Below the pieces are notes generated by a model, which worked only from the letters and a program-made list of their open reading frames with translations, did not search any database and was not told the DNA's origin. The position numbers and the translations under genes are program-made. This document shows, one piece after another, positions 39,168 to 49,711 of a stretch of DNA of 64,000 nucleotides (the stretch's first letter is position 1; every line of letters starts with the position of its first letter). Source of the DNA: Mesorhizobium sp. B2-3-12 (GTDB taxonomy: Bacteria > Pseudomonadota > Alphaproteobacteria > Rhizobiales > Rhizobiaceae); the NCBI RefSeq assembly GCF_006442205.1, contig NZ_VFVR01000005.1, positions 352,782 through 416,781 on the forward strand. Direction: 5' to 3'.

Positions 39168-39632
39168 ATGAGCCGTCCGCCATTGCCGCCGTTCACCGCC
39201 GAGACAGCCGCGCAAAAGGCGCGGCTGGCCGAGGACGCCTGGAATAGCCGCGATCCGGAAAGGGTGTCACTCGCCTATACCGAGGACAGCGTTTGGCGCA
39301 ATCGCGCCGAATTCGTCACCGGCAGAAGCGAGATCGTCGGCTTTCTCCAGCGCAAATGGGCACGCGAGCTCGACTACCGCCTGATCAAGGAGGTTTGGAC
39401 CTGGAACGAAAATCGCATCGCCGTGCGCTTCGCCTATGAATGGCACGACGACAGCGGTCATTGGTTCCGCTCCTACGGCAATGAGAACTGGGAGTTCGAC
39501 GGGGCCGGACTGATGCGCCGTCGCGTCGCAAGCATCAACGACGTGCCGATCATCGAGAGCGAACGCAAATATCACTGGCCGCTCGGCCGTCGGCCCGACG
39601 ATCATCCTGGCCTGACGGAACTCGGCCTGTAG
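39168..39632 (+). CDS. DUF1348/NTF2-like protein
   Basis: 154-aa protein of the nuclear-transport-factor-2-like fold, DUF1348: [27 protein letters not shown], then [32 protein letters not shown] and [25 protein letters not shown]. The family has no settled biochemical role; NTF2-like pockets often bind small hydrophobic ligands. The ATG at 39168 has AGGGAG upstream. First gene of a two-gene unit with the TetR regulator and directly after its palindromic operator. Confidence 0.85.
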   Translation: MSRPPLPPFTAETAAQKARLAEDAWNSRDPERVSLAYTEDSVWRNRAEFVTGRSEIVGFLQRKWARELDYRLIKEVWTWNENRIAVRFAYEWHDDSGHWFRSYGNENWEFDGAGLMRRRVASINDVPIIESERKYHWPLGRRPDDHPGLTELGL

Positions 39633-39680
39633 AGCATGATCCCGAAAAGTGTGTCGCGGTTTTCGGCAAAGATCATGCTC
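39632..39680. repeat. Palindromic repeat GAGCATGATC...GATCATGCTC
   Basis: GAGCATGATC (39632-39641) is inverted as GATCATGCTC (39671-39680), with an inner CCGAAAAGT opposed by a TTTTCGG stretch. The left arm overlaps the last base of the DUF1348 gene stop. It recurs in degenerate form at 50253-50277, and elements of this sequence type are common between rhizobial genes. It lies in the 64-bp space before tetR and may attenuate read-through. Confidence 0.65.
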
Positions 39681-39696
39681 AAGCGGAAAGAGTAAC

Positions 39697-40251
39697 ATGC
39701 GCAGGATCGCGCCCGATCGCGCCGACCTGCTCGCCAGCATCGGCGAGATTTTCCGCGAGCATGGCTATGAGGGGGCCAGCCTGACGCTGATCGGTGCGGC
39801 GACGGGGCTTGGCAAGGGCAGCCTCTATCACTTCTTTCCCGGCGGCAAGGAAGAGATGGCGGCGGCGGTCATTGCCCATATAGATGGCTGGTTCGAGGAA
39901 AATGTCTTCGTGCCGCTGCGCGACAATCAAGACCCCCGCGCGGGCATCGACCGCATGTTCGAAGCAACCGACGCCTATTTCCGTTCGGGGCGCCGGGTGT
40001 GTCTCATCGGCGCTTTCGCCCTGGATGAATCCCGCGACCTTTTCGCCAAGGCGATCAAAAGCTATTTCGGCCGCTGGGTGGCGCATCTTGCCGAAGCCTT
40101 GACCCGCGGCGGCCGCGGCCCTGCCCAGGCGCAAGACCTCGCCGAGGAAACGGTCGGCGCCATCCAGGGGGCGCTGATGCTGGCGCGTGCCTTCGACGAT
40201 ACGGCGGTTTTTTCCCGCGCGCTGCGGCGCGCGCGGGCTGCGCTCGTCTAG
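39697..40251 (+). CDS. TetR/AcrR-family transcriptional regulator
   Basis: 184-aa TetR repressor. The helix-turn-helix at about 5-50 contains IGEIFREHGYEGASLTLIGAATGLGKGSLYHFFPGGKEEM, and the C-terminal ligand domain includes GRRVCLIGAFALDESRD. It is the YxaF/LmrA-like type that often pairs with small enzymes. It probably represses its own unit through the palindrome at 39116-39135. Convergent with the aldo/keto reductase, 1 nt apart. Confidence 0.9.
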   Translation: MRRIAPDRADLLASIGEIFREHGYEGASLTLIGAATGLGKGSLYHFFPGGKEEMAAAVIAHIDGWFEENVFVPLRDNQDPRAGIDRMFEATDAYFRSGRRVCLIGAFALDESRDLFAKAIKSYFGRWVAHLAEALTRGGRGPAQAQDLAEETVGAIQGALMLARAFDDTAVFSRALRRARAALV

Positions 40252-40252
40252 A

Positions 40253-41098
40253 CTAGATCATCTCAAGCCCGCGCTTGCGGGTCGGTGGTGGAAAAGCGCG
40301 ATCGAGTTCGGCGACGTCTTCAGCCGTCAGTCTGATGTCGAGCGCGGCGACGTTCTGGCGGACATGCTCCTGGCTGCTGGCTTTCGGAATGGCGATGACG
40401 CCAGGCTGCGCCATCACCCAGGCAAGCGCGATCTGTGCGGCCGTGGCATTGTGACGGACGGCAATGGCTTCCAGCCTCGCATTGCGCGCCAGCGCTCCCT
40501 GCTCGACCGGCGAATAGGCCATCAGCGGAATGCCATGCTCCCGGCTCCATGGCGCAAGGTCGAATTCGGGGCCGCGCCGCGACAGATTGTAGAGCACTTG
40601 ATTGGTCTGGACGTTGCCGCCAGCGACGAGGCCGGCCAGCTCCTCCATCTCGTCGGTGTCGAAATTGCTGACGCCCCAGTGGCGGATCTTGCCGGCTTTC
40701 TTCAACCCCTCGAAGGCCTCGACCGTCTCGGCCAACGGCACGCTGCCCGGCCAGTGCAGCAGATAAAGATCGATGCGATCGGTGCGCAGGCGCTTCATGC
40801 TTTTCTCGCAAGCCGCCGGCACGCCGGTTCGCGAGGCATTGGACGGCAGCACCTTGGAGACGAGGAAGAGTTCGTCGCGGCGCCCGGCAATGGCTTCGGC
40901 CACCACCTCCTCGGCACCGCCGCTGGCATACATTTCGGCGGTGTCGATCAGCGTCATGCCAAGGTCCAGCCCAAGCTTCAAGGCATTGACCTCCCCGGCT
41001 CGACGGCGGGCGTCCTCGCCCATTTTCCAGGTGCCCTGTCCGAGCACCTGGACGGCTTCTCCCGATGGCAGCTTGGTGGTTCTTATCGTTGTGGGCAT
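40253..41098 (-). CDS. Aldo/keto reductase
   Basis: 281-aa NADPH-dependent aldo/keto reductase. Catalytic tetrad residues are in [18 protein letters not shown] (Asp and Tyr), [11 protein letters not shown] (Lys) and [12 protein letters not shown] (His). The cofactor loop near [17 protein letters not shown] is that of the YafB/2,5-diketogluconate reductase-like group. The physiological carbonyl substrate is unknown. Downstream of the copper genes, 97 nt after DUF305. Confidence 0.92.
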   Translation of the reverse strand: MPTTIRTTKLPSGEAVQVLGQGTWKMGEDARRRAGEVNALKLGLDLGMTLIDTAEMYASGGAEEVVAEAIAGRRDELFLVSKVLPSNASRTGVPAACEKSMKRLRTDRIDLYLLHWPGSVPLAETVEAFEGLKKAGKIRHWGVSNFDTDEMEELAGLVAGGNVQTNQVLYNLSRRGPEFDLAPWSREHGIPLMAYSPVEQGALARNARLEAIAVRHNATAAQIALAWVMAQPGVIAIPKASSQEHVRQNVAALDIRLTAEDVAELDRAFPPPTRKRGLEMI

Positions 41099-41195
41099 GG
41101 GGGCTCCTGGGGTAGGCAGTCGAGGCGCATGGCATCACAAGCGCACGGAGAAATCCAGAATGGAGCCCGGATTCTCCCGTTGCGGCCGTAGATGC

Positions 41196-41588
41196 CTACT
41201 TCACCGGATGGGCGGCAAGCCAATCCTGCATCTGCTTGATTTCGGCTTCCTGCGCGGCGATGACGCCTTCGGCCAGTTTGCGGATCTCGGAATCCTTGCC
41301 ATTGGCAAGCTCCACCTTGGCCATGTCGATGGCGCCCTGATGGTGCGGGATCATGCCACGGACGAAATCGACATCGGCATTGCCGGTATATTGCGAGGCC
41401 ATCATGTCGGTATGCATTTTGTCCATCGCCGCCTTGTAGCCCGCTGTCGAAGGGCTTTCCGCTCCCATGGCCATGGCGCCCATGTCGTGCTTCATCTCCT
41501 CGCTCTGCGCCGGCACGCTTTCGAGGAAGACGGCAAGCAGCATTCCGGCCGCCATCAGCAGCAGCACGAGTTTTTTAGCCAAGGTCAT
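41196..41588 (-). CDS. DUF305 periplasmic protein, copper-associated
   Basis: 130-aa exported protein with an N-terminal signal segment (about 5-24) and a methionine-rich stretch MKHDMGAMAMG. The DUF305 core is DFVRGMIPHHQGAIDMAKVEL. Such proteins, often called CopM-like, bind copper through Met and His in the periplasm. It is 42 nt downstream of the copper ATPase on the same strand, so the two are probably one transcript from the CueR-type promoter. Confidence 0.87.
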   Translation of the reverse strand: MTLAKKLVLLLMAAGMLLAVFLESVPAQSEEMKHDMGAMAMGAESPSTAGYKAAMDKMHTDMMASQYTGNADVDFVRGMIPHHQGAIDMAKVELANGKDSEIRKLAEGVIAAQEAEIKQMQDWLAAHPVK

Positions 41589-41630
41589 TCAGATCTCCTG
41601 TGGGTTGGATTTCGTATCTGGGGGTTAAAC

Positions 41631-44138
41631 TCAGAGTTTCAACGTTCTCAGCCGCAATGCGTTGGCGATGACCGAGACCGAGGACAGGCTCATCGCCGCC
41701 GCCGCCAGCATCGGCGACAGAAGCGTGCCGGTGAGCGGATAGAGCACGCCGGCCGCGACCGGCACGCCAAGCACGTTGTAGAGGAAGGCGAAGAACAGGT
41801 TCTGCCGGATGTTGCCGATGGTCGCCCGGGCCAGGGTGCGGGCGCGGACGATGCCGTTCAGGTCGCCCTTGACCAAGGTGATGCCGGCGCTTTCGACCGC
41901 GACGTCGGCGCCGGTTCCCATGGCGATGCCGACATCGGCGGCGGCGAGCGCGGGCGCATCGTTGACGCCGTCGCCGGCCATGGCGACGCCGGCACCCTTG
42001 CCGCGCAGTTCCTCGACGAGCGCTGCCTTCTGTTCCGGCAAGAGACCTGCCCTAACTTCGTCAATACCGAGGCTTCCAGCGATCGCCCTGGCCGTGCGCT
42101 CATTGTCGCCGGTCGCCATGATGATCCTCAACCCACTGTCATGCAGCGCCTTGATCGCCTCGGCCGTGGTCGCCTTGACGGGGTCGGCGACGGCGACGAT
42201 GCCGGCCAGTCTGCCGTCGACAGCAACGAACATCGCCGTCTTGCCATTGCCCTGCAAGGTTTCCACGCTGGGCAGGACCGCGGAAATGTCGACGCTGAGG
42301 TCGTGCATCATCGCGGCATTGCCGAGCGCGACCTTGTTGCCCGACACCGTGCCGGAAACGCCCTTGCCGGTAACCGCCTCGAAGCTGCCGGCCTCCGCAA
42401 TCTTCACGCCGCGCTGGCCCGCGCCTTCGACGATGGCCTCTGCCAGCGGGTGTTCGGACCCCTTCTCCAGGCTCGCCGCCAGCCCCAGCAATTCGTCCTC
42501 GGAAAAGCCCGTCGTGGCAACGACATCGGTCAATTTCGGCCGGCCCTCGGTCAGCGTGCCGGTCTTGTCGACGATCAGCGTGTCGACGGAGGCGAAGCGT
42601 TCGAGCGCGGCGGCCTCCTTGATCAGCACGCCGGCATGCGCGCCGCGCCCGGTGGCGGTCATGATCGACATCGGCGTGGCGAGTCCCAGCGCACAGGGAC
42701 AGGCGATGATCAGCACCGAAACCGCCGAGACGATGGCGAAGATCAGGCTGGGCTCGGGGCCGAAGACCGCCCAGGCGATGAACGCGGCGATCGCGACCAG
42801 GACGACGGCGGGGACAAAATAGAACGAGACGCGGTCGGCCAGGCCCTGGATTGGCGCGCGCGAGCGCTGTGCCTTGGCGACGAGTTCGACGATGCGCGAC
42901 AGCGTGGTGTCGGCGCCGATCCGCTCGGCGCGCATGATCAGCGAGCCGTTCTTGTTGAGCGTGCCGCCGGTCAAGGCATCGCCCTCGGCCTTCTCGACCG
43001 GCAGGGGTTCGCCGGTGATCATCGATTCGTCGATGGAGGAGCGGCCTTCGAGCACCATGCCGTCGACCGGGACAGCGTCGCCGGGACGGATGCGCAGGCG
43101 ATCGCCGGTCTTGACCTCGTCCAGCGCTACATCCTTCTCGGAGCCGTCCTCGGCGATCCGCCGCGCGGTCTTCGGCGCGAGGTCAAGCAAGGCGCGTATC
43201 GCCGATCCGGTCTTTTCGCGGGCGCGCAGTTCCAGCACCTGGCCGAGGAAGACCAGCGCGACGATGACGGCGGCGGCCTCGAAATAGACCGGCACCGCGC
43301 CGCCATGGCCGCGGAACTGATGCGGAAACATGTCCGGGAAGAGCGTGGCGACGACGCTGTAGAGATAGGCGGCGCCGACGCCAAGCGAGATCAGCGTCCA
43401 CATGTTGGGGCTGCGGTTGAGGATCGAGTCCCAGCCGCGATGGAAGAATGGGAAGGCGGCCCAGAGCACCACGGGGCTCGCCAGCACCAGTTCGATCCAG
43501 ACCTTCGCGCGATCCTCGACCAGGCCTTCGAGCGACAGGCCGACCATAGGCGCCATGGCGACGATCAGCAGCGGGACCGACAGCACCGCGCTCACCCAGA
43601 GCCGCCTGGTGAAATCGACCAGTTCGGGATTTGGCCCTTCATCGCCTGTCGGCACGCCCATCGGCTCGAGGGCCATACCGCAGATCGGGCAGGAGCCGGG
43701 CTTGTCGCGGATGATCTGCGGATGCATCGGGCAGGTATATTGCGTGCCCTTGGGCATCGGCGCCGGAGCCGGCCTGTCGCCGAGATAGGTGTGCGGCGCA
43801 GCCTCGAACTTCGCCTTGCAACCGGCGGAACAGAAATAGAAGCCTTGGCCTTCATGACGGGCGAAATGTTTCGCCGTCGAACGGTCGACGCTCATGCCGC
43901 AGACAGGGTCGGCGGCCGTCAGGTAGGTTTCCGGCTCGGCCTGGAACTTCGAACGGCAGCGCTCGCTGCAGAAATGATAGAGGCGGCCGCCATGCCCGGA
44001 TGTCGGCTTGGCGGCGGCTGGATCCACGGTCATGCCGCAGACCGGATCGCGCAAAACCGCATTCGCGGCGGCGCCTTTCGGCGTGCAACAGCCGCCATGC
44101 GAGCCATGCGTGTGATGATCGTGATCTGGATGCGTCAT
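41631..44138 (-). CDS. copA: Copper-translocating P1B-type ATPase with YHS metal-binding N-terminus
   Basis: 835-aa heavy-metal ATPase. The catalytic core has SPVVLWAAFPFF, phosphatase TGE (MITGEPLPVEK), membrane CPC (IIACPCALGLATP), phosphorylation site DKTGTLTEGRP, an HP motif (EHPLAE) and GDGVNDAPAL. CPC is the Cu+/Ag+ signature. Instead of GMxCxxC HMA domains, the N-terminus has a His-rich tip, two tandem YHS-like units (about 31-72, 77-119; DPVCGMTVD and DPVCGMSVD) and a YTCPMHP...CPICGM unit (about 134-160). Start ATG at 44138. The promoter at 44174-44204 is of CueR type. Confidence 0.95.
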   Translation of the reverse strand: MTHPDHDHHTHGSHGGCCTPKGAAANAVLRDPVCGMTVDPAAAKPTSGHGGRLYHFCSERCRSKFQAEPETYLTAADPVCGMSVDRSTAKHFARHEGQGFYFCSAGCKAKFEAAPHTYLGDRPAPAPMPKGTQYTCPMHPQIIRDKPGSCPICGMALEPMGVPTGDEGPNPELVDFTRRLWVSAVLSVPLLIVAMAPMVGLSLEGLVEDRAKVWIELVLASPVVLWAAFPFFHRGWDSILNRSPNMWTLISLGVGAAYLYSVVATLFPDMFPHQFRGHGGAVPVYFEAAAVIVALVFLGQVLELRAREKTGSAIRALLDLAPKTARRIAEDGSEKDVALDEVKTGDRLRIRPGDAVPVDGMVLEGRSSIDESMITGEPLPVEKAEGDALTGGTLNKNGSLIMRAERIGADTTLSRIVELVAKAQRSRAPIQGLADRVSFYFVPAVVLVAIAAFIAWAVFGPEPSLIFAIVSAVSVLIIACPCALGLATPMSIMTATGRGAHAGVLIKEAAALERFASVDTLIVDKTGTLTEGRPKLTDVVATTGFSEDELLGLAASLEKGSEHPLAEAIVEGAGQRGVKIAEAGSFEAVTGKGVSGTVSGNKVALGNAAMMHDLSVDISAVLPSVETLQGNGKTAMFVAVDGRLAGIVAVADPVKATTAEAIKALHDSGLRIIMATGDNERTARAIAGSLGIDEVRAGLLPEQKAALVEELRGKGAGVAMAGDGVNDAPALAAADVGIAMGTGADVAVESAGITLVKGDLNGIVRARTLARATIGNIRQNLFFAFLYNVLGVPVAAGVLYPLTGTLLSPMLAAAAMSLSSVSVIANALRLRTLKL

Positions 44139-44173
44139 TCTGAAAAATGCCTTGATGTCACTGCTTCGAACCC

Positions 44174-44204
44174 GAGGTAGTGCTTCCAGTAACTGGAAGG
44201 TCAA
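44174..44204 (-). promoter_or_regulatory. MerR/CueR-type copper promoter of copA
   Basis: On the minus strand the -35 TTGACC (44204-44199) and -10 TACCTC (44179-44174) are separated by exactly 19 bp, TTCCAGTTACTGGAAGCAC, and CTTCCAGTTACTGGAAG is a perfect dyad in that spacer. A 19-bp spacer with a CTTCC/GGAAG dyad is the diagnostic layout of Cu(I)-responsive MerR activators such as CueR and HmrR. The likely regulator gene is at 53726. Confidence 0.82.
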
Positions 44205-44342
44205 GGGCAGTTTTGATTTTCCGCATTTCGGGCTCGTGAAATCAGTTGAATGCCCCCTGCACAAAGGCACCGGCCGTGCTAAAATCGCGCTTTCTAATGT
44301 TGCTCACCGCGTCACGTTCATCCCGCCAGATCCCGATCGACA

Positions 44343-45146
44343 ATGAAGCGCCTGGTCATAAATCTCGATCGATCCCCGGACCGGCTTGCCCATATGACGG
44401 CGGAGTTTGCGCGCATCGGCCTCGGATTCGAGCGGATTGCCGCAATCGATGCGAGGGATCATCCAGACCTAGTGCCGCAGCGTCCAAATTCACTGCATGC
44501 GGTGCGGCGCCTCGCCGGCAGCGAGATCGCTTGCCTGCATAGCCATCGCGCCTGCTGGAGGATCATCGCGCAAGACGACGCCCCCTTTGGCGCCATCTTT
44601 GAGGACGACATGGTGTTTTCCGCAAGGGCCGGCGCACTGCTCGCCGATACGGACTGGATTCCGGCCGACACCGATATCGTCAAGCTCGAGACATTCTTCC
44701 ACACGACCGTGATCCAGCGAGAGAGAATACCCGTGGGCCACGGTTTTTCGGTGTTCAGGCTCCGAAACAACCATATCGGAACCGGGGGCTATCTGCTCTC
44801 CAGGCAAGCGGCACGCGCCCTTCTCGAGGCGACCTGCGATGTCGACGTGGCGGTGGACAATCTCATCTTCGACCCTGCACTCGCGACGTCGGCGGGCAAA
44901 ACGATCTACCAGCTTGTCCCGGCCCTCTGTGCGCAGGAGCAGTTCGTGGGCAACAGCTTGCCGAGCCTGCTCGACCAGGGACGGGAGGCCGAGTGGGTGG
45001 CAAGCGGGCTCGCCAATGGGCACAGGATACCTGCTATCGCACGGATCCGCAGGGAGGCCCGGCGGGCAACGCGGCAGATCGCGGATTTCTGCAGGCTGCG
45101 GCGGCGGATTGTCGTTCCGCTCGCTCCAGTCGAGGCAAACGACTAG
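44343..45146 (+). CDS. Glycosyltransferase family 25 protein (LPS/LOS biosynthesis type)
   Basis: 267-aa GT25-type enzyme. N-terminal VINLDRSPDRLAHMTAEFARIGLGFERIAAIDA is the family signature, CLHSHRACWRIIAQDDAPFGAIFEDDMVFS holds the EDD metal motif, and GTGGYLLSRQAARALLE follows. Members add beta-linked galactose or similar sugars to lipopolysaccharide. No other surface polysaccharide genes are adjacent. Precedes glnD by 88 nt but is probably a separate unit. Confidence 0.87.
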   Translation: MKRLVINLDRSPDRLAHMTAEFARIGLGFERIAAIDARDHPDLVPQRPNSLHAVRRLAGSEIACLHSHRACWRIIAQDDAPFGAIFEDDMVFSARAGALLADTDWIPADTDIVKLETFFHTTVIQRERIPVGHGFSVFRLRNNHIGTGGYLLSRQAARALLEATCDVDVAVDNLIFDPALATSAGKTIYQLVPALCAQEQFVGNSLPSLLDQGREAEWVASGLANGHRIPAIARIRREARRATRQIADFCRLRRRIVVPLAPVEAND

Positions 45147-45234
45147 GGCATTTGCCGGATTGACGGTAGGCCCATACCCACCGCCGTGAAAACACGCTAT
45201 AGACGCCGCCCAAAAGGCAAGGCCAACGGTATCC

Positions 45235-48036
45235 ATGGCGAGAATCTCCCTGAAGCTCGACGAACTGATCGACGGCGACGCTTTGCGTCGTGAGATGACC
45301 GCGCTGACCGCGGCCAGCGCCGGCGACGGTTCCAGCCAGGCCATCCGTGCCGCCGTTCTTCAGCTTCTCAAGGGGCGTCTCGCCGAGGGCCGCAAGACAG
45401 CCGAGGCCATGCTGATGCAGGATGGCGGCGGCAACGCCTGCGCCGAGCGGCTGTCGCACCTGATGGACGAGCTGATCCGCGCGCTCTACGATTTTGCCGC
45501 GACGCATGTCTACCGGGTGAAGAACCGGTCCTCGTCCGAACGCATGGCGGTCGTTGCCGTCGGCGGCTATGGCCGCGGCACGCTAGCGCCGGGATCCGAC
45601 ATCGACCTTCTGTTCCTGCTGCCCTACAAGCAGACGCCGTGGGGCGAACAGACGGTCGAATACATGCTCTACATGCTGTGGGACCTGGGGCTGAAGGTCG
45701 GCCATGCCACCCGCAACATCGAAGAGTGCCTCAGGCTGTCGCGCACCGACATCACCATCCGCACCTCGATCCTGGAAGCGCGGTTCCTGTGGGGCGAACG
45801 CAAGCTCTATGACGAGCTGATGCTGCGCTTCGACCATGAGGTGGTGCGCACCACCGGCCCGGAATATGTGCAGGCCAAGCTCGCCGAACGCGACGAGCGC
45901 CATGCCAAGGCCGGCGAGAGCCGCTATCTGGTCGAGCCAAATGTCAAGGACGGCAAGGGCGGCCTGCGCGACCTGCAGACGCTGTTCTGGATCGGCAAAT
46001 ATTTTTATCGCGTGCGCACCGGCGAGGAACTGGTCGAGAAGGGCGTCTTCACGCAGGCCGAGTACCGCGAATTCCAGAAGGCCGAGGATTTCCTGTGGGC
46101 GGTGCGCTGCCACATGCATTTCCTCACGGGGAAGGCCGAGGAACGGCTGCATTTCGACATCCAGCGCGAGATCGCCGAACGGCTCGGTTATACGACACAT
46201 CCCGGCCTGTCGGCGGTCGAACGCTTCATGAAGCATTATTTCCTCGTCGCCAAGGATGTCGGCGACCTGACCCGCATCTTCTGCGCCGCGCTGGAGGAGG
46301 AGCAGGCCAAGCATGTGCCTGGCTTCAACCGCATCTTCCTCACCTTCCAGCGCCGCAAGCGCAAGCTCGCCGGGACGTCGGACTTCATCGTCGACAACCA
46401 CCGCATCAACATCGCCGACGACCAGGTGTTCGAGCGCGACCCCGTCAATCTTCTCAGGCTGTTCTGGTTCGCCGACAAGCACGGGCTGGAATTCCATCCC
46501 GATGCGCTGAAACTGCTCACCCGTTCGCTCGGCCTGGTCAACAAGTCGCTCAGGCGCGACGAGGAGGCCAACCGGCTGTTCCTCGACATATTGACCTCGG
46601 ACCGCAATGCAGAGCTCAATTTGCGGCGCATGAACGAGGCGGGGCTGCTCGGCCGGCTGATCCCGGACTTCGGCAAGATCGTCGCGATGATGCAGTTCTC
46701 GATGTACCACCACTATACGGTGGACGAGCACCTGATCCGCTGCATAGGCGTGCTGGCCGAAATCGAACGCGGCGACGGCGAGAAGGTGCATCCGCTGTCG
46801 CATTCGCTGATGCCGGGCCTGAAGAAGAGCCGCGAGGCGCTCTATGTCGCGGTGCTGCTGCACGACATCGCCAAGGGCAGGCCGGAAGACCATTCCGAGG
46901 CCGGCGCCAGGATCGCACGACGGATCTGCCCGCATATGGGGCTTTCGCCGGCCGATACGGAAACCGTCGCCTGGCTGGTCGAGAACCACCTCGTGATGTC
47001 GATGACGGCGCAGACCCGCGACCTCAACGACCGCAAGACGATCGAGGATTTCGCCTCGATCGTGCAGTCGGTCGAGCGGCTGAAGATGCTGTTGATCCTG
47101 ACTGTCTGCGACATCAGGGGCGTCGGGCCGGGTGTCTGGAACGGCTGGAAGGGCCAGTTGCTGCGTACGCTCTACTACGAGACCGAACTGCTGCTGACCG
47201 GCGGCTTTTCGGAAGTCTCGCGCGCCCAACGCACGGCGGCGGCGCGCGAACGCCTGGCCGAGGCGCTCGCCGACTGGCCCGACAAGGCGCGCAAGCGCTA
47301 TGTCGGCCTGCATTATGAGAACTACCTCCTGACCGTGGACCTGCCGGACCAGCTTCGCCACGCCGAATTCATCCGTGAGGCGGACGCGGCGGGCAACAAG
47401 CTCGCCACCATGGTCAAGACCCACCAGTTCGAGGCGGTGACCGAAATAACCGTGCTGGCGCAGGACCACCCCCGTCTTCTCTCGGTCATTGCCGGGGCAT
47501 GCGCCGGCGCCGGCGGCAACATCGTCGACGCGCAGATCTTCACCACGTCGGACGGCCGCGCGCTGGACACGATCCTGATATCGAGGGAATTCGACCGCGA
47601 CGAGGACGAGCGCCGGCGCGCCGAGCGCGTCGGCAGGCTGATCGAGGACGTGCTGTCGGGCAAGAGCTGGCTGCCGGAGATGATCGAGAAACGCACCAAG
47701 CCAAGGCGCGGCGCCAAAGTGTTCAAGATCCCGCCGCGCGCCGAAATCCGCAACGCGCTGTCGAACCGGGTTTCGGTCATCGAGGTCGAGGGGCTCGATC
47801 GCCCAGGCCTGCTGTCGGAGATAACCGGGACGCTGTCCGATCTCTCGCTCGACATCGCATCGGCGCATATCACCACCTTCGGCGAGAAGGTCATCGACAC
47901 GTTCTATGTCACCGACCTCACCGGCCAGAAGATCGACAGCCCGGCCCGCATCGCCACAATCCGCAACCGGCTGATGGCGGCGCTCGAAGGCGCGGCGGCC
48001 GAACGCGGCGGCAGGGCCAAGGCAGCCGCCGAGTGA
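45235..48036 (+). CDS. glnD: [Protein-PII] uridylyltransferase/uridylyl-removing enzyme
   Basis: 933-aa GlnD, the glutamine sensor of nitrogen control, adding or removing UMP from PII proteins. The nucleotidyltransferase motif [19 protein letters not shown] is at 110-128. An HD domain ([15 protein letters not shown], about 540-555) performs removal. Two C-terminal ACT domains (about 730-805 and 845-915, with [18 protein letters not shown] and [18 protein letters not shown]) bind glutamine. The length matches rhizobial GlnD. Followed by murJ after 46 nt; this glnD-murJ-trpS order is usual in rhizobia. Confidence 0.97.
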   Translation: MARISLKLDELIDGDALRREMTALTAASAGDGSSQAIRAAVLQLLKGRLAEGRKTAEAMLMQDGGGNACAERLSHLMDELIRALYDFAATHVYRVKNRSSSERMAVVAVGGYGRGTLAPGSDIDLLFLLPYKQTPWGEQTVEYMLYMLWDLGLKVGHATRNIEECLRLSRTDITIRTSILEARFLWGERKLYDELMLRFDHEVVRTTGPEYVQAKLAERDERHAKAGESRYLVEPNVKDGKGGLRDLQTLFWIGKYFYRVRTGEELVEKGVFTQAEYREFQKAEDFLWAVRCHMHFLTGKAEERLHFDIQREIAERLGYTTHPGLSAVERFMKHYFLVAKDVGDLTRIFCAALEEEQAKHVPGFNRIFLTFQRRKRKLAGTSDFIVDNHRINIADDQVFERDPVNLLRLFWFADKHGLEFHPDALKLLTRSLGLVNKSLRRDEEANRLFLDILTSDRNAELNLRRMNEAGLLGRLIPDFGKIVAMMQFSMYHHYTVDEHLIRCIGVLAEIERGDGEKVHPLSHSLMPGLKKSREALYVAVLLHDIAKGRPEDHSEAGARIARRICPHMGLSPADTETVAWLVENHLVMSMTAQTRDLNDRKTIEDFASIVQSVERLKMLLILTVCDIRGVGPGVWNGWKGQLLRTLYYETELLLTGGFSEVSRAQRTAAARERLAEALADWPDKARKRYVGLHYENYLLTVDLPDQLRHAEFIREADAAGNKLATMVKTHQFEAVTEITVLAQDHPRLLSVIAGACAGAGGNIVDAQIFTTSDGRALDTILISREFDRDEDERRRAERVGRLIEDVLSGKSWLPEMIEKRTKPRRGAKVFKIPPRAEIRNALSNRVSVIEVEGLDRPGLLSEITGTLSDLSLDIASAHITTFGEKVIDTFYVTDLTGQKIDSPARIATIRNRLMAALEGAAAERGGRAKAAAE

Positions 48037-48082
48037 CGGCCAACATCCCTTTGTCCCTATCCCACAGGCAGTTTGCGAACGC

Positions 48083-49681
48083 ATGAGTCTCGTCAAGAAA
48101 TTCGCCACCGTCGCGTCCGGCACATTGATGAGCCGTGCGCTCGGTTTCGGCCGCGAGATGCTGATGGCGGCCGCGCTGGGCACCGGGCCGGTCGCGGACG
48201 CCTTCAACGCCGCCTTCCAGTTCCCCAACACCTTTCGCCGGCTGTTCGCCGAGGGCGCCTTCAACGCCGCCTTCGTGCCGCTGTTCGCCAAGGAGATCGA
48301 GACGCATGGCACCGACGGCGCCAAGCGTTTTTCCGAAGAAGTGTTCGGCGTGCTGTTCTCGGCGCTGCTGGTGCTGACCATCGCCATGGAACTGGCGATG
48401 CCGCTGATCGTGCGTTACCTGGTGGCGCCAGGCTTTGCCGACACGCCGGGCAAGTTCGAGACGACCGTCACACTCGCGACGATCATGTTCCCCTATCTGA
48501 TCTGCATGTCGCTCGCCGCCATGATGGCGGGCATGCTGAACTCGCTGCGCCGCTATTTCGCGGCGGCGATCGCGCCGGCTTTCCTCAACATCATCCTGAT
48601 CAGCGTGCTTGGCTACGCCTGGTACCATGGGCTGGATGCGCATGCCGTCGGCTTCGCCCTGTCCTGGGGCGTGCTTGCGGCCGGCGTCGTGCAACTCGCC
48701 ATCGTCTGGGTGGCGGTGCGCAATGCCGGCATCGCGATCGGCTTCCGCCGGCCCAAGATGACGCCGAACGTGAAGCGGCTGCTCATCCTGGCGCTGCCGG
48801 CGGCGATCACCGGCGGCATCACCCAGATCAACCAGCTGATCGGAACGGCCATCGCCTCGGCGCAGGACAGTGCCGTCTCCTCGCTCGCCTATGCCGACCG
48901 CGTCTACCAATTGCCGCTCGGCGTCGTCGGCGTCGCGGTGGCGATCGTGCTGTTGCCCGAGCTGTCGCGGGCGCTGAAGTCAGGCAATCTGATCGAAGCG
49001 GCCAATCTGCAGAACCGCTCGGTCGAGTTCACGCTGTTCATGACCTTGCCGGCGGCGGTGGCGCTGTGGGTGATGTCGGAGCCGATCGTGCGGCTGGTCT
49101 ATGAGCGTGGCGCCTTCGCCGCCAACCATTCGACCCCTGTCGTGGCGGCGATCCTGGCGATCTTCGGTCTCGGCCTGCCGGCCTTCGTGCTGATCAAGGC
49201 CTTCACCCCGGGCTATTTCGCCCGCGAGGACACGCGCACGCCGATGATCTTCGCGGCAATCTCCGTGGCGGTGAACGTCGCCACCGCGCTGACGCTGTTC
49301 CCGAGGATGGGCGCGCCTGGCATCGCGGTGGCGTCCGCCGTCGCCGGCTGGGTCAACGCGCTGATGCTGCTTGCCGTGTTGATCCGGCGCGGCCATTGGG
49401 GCCGCGACGTGCCGCTCCTGAAGCGTATTCCGCGCCTGGTGCTGTCGGCGGTGGTGATGGGTGTCGCCCTCTATTTCGCCGAGCATTACTTCGCCGCCAG
49501 GCTTGGACCGGGCTCGCCACTGGTGATCAAGGCAACGACCGTGCTGGCGCTGGTGGCCGGCGGGGCGACACTCTATTTCGTCACGGCGTTCGCCACCGGC
49601 GGCGCCGATTTCGGCATGATCCGGCGCAACGTCGCGCGCAAGGAGACGCCGCCTGTCACGGAGCCGTCTCCAGATCCGTGA
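48083..49681 (+). CDS. murJ: Lipid II flippase MurJ
   Basis: 532-aa MOP-superfamily membrane protein (MviN). It has about 14 hydrophobic segments and the family N-terminus VASGTLMSRALGFGREMLMAAALGTGPVADAFNAAFQ, with the conserved FRRLFAEGAFNAAFVPLF. It flips lipid II across the inner membrane for peptidoglycan synthesis and is normally essential. Downstream of glnD, same strand. Confidence 0.97.
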   Translation: MSLVKKFATVASGTLMSRALGFGREMLMAAALGTGPVADAFNAAFQFPNTFRRLFAEGAFNAAFVPLFAKEIETHGTDGAKRFSEEVFGVLFSALLVLTIAMELAMPLIVRYLVAPGFADTPGKFETTVTLATIMFPYLICMSLAAMMAGMLNSLRRYFAAAIAPAFLNIILISVLGYAWYHGLDAHAVGFALSWGVLAAGVVQLAIVWVAVRNAGIAIGFRRPKMTPNVKRLLILALPAAITGGITQINQLIGTAIASAQDSAVSSLAYADRVYQLPLGVVGVAVAIVLLPELSRALKSGNLIEAANLQNRSVEFTLFMTLPAAVALWVMSEPIVRLVYERGAFAANHSTPVVAAILAIFGLGLPAFVLIKAFTPGYFAREDTRTPMIFAAISVAVNVATALTLFPRMGAPGIAVASAVAGWVNALMLLAVLIRRGHWGRDVPLLKRIPRLVLSAVVMGVALYFAEHYFAARLGPGSPLVIKATTVLALVAGGATLYFVTAFATGGADFGMIRRNVARKETPPVTEPSPDP

Positions 49682-49711
49682 GCCTAACGGTGGTGATGCC
49701 GCCGACAAGCA

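Noticed and set aside
40773..44180. 1135-codon open frame on the plus strand opposite copA and the aldo/keto reductase
   Set aside because: Low-complexity, arginine- and histidine-rich translation opposite well-conserved genes; a high-G+C shadow frame.
45583..48387. 934-codon open frame on the minus strand opposite glnD
   Set aside because: Opposite a full-length conserved GlnD, no recognisable domain; shadow frame.
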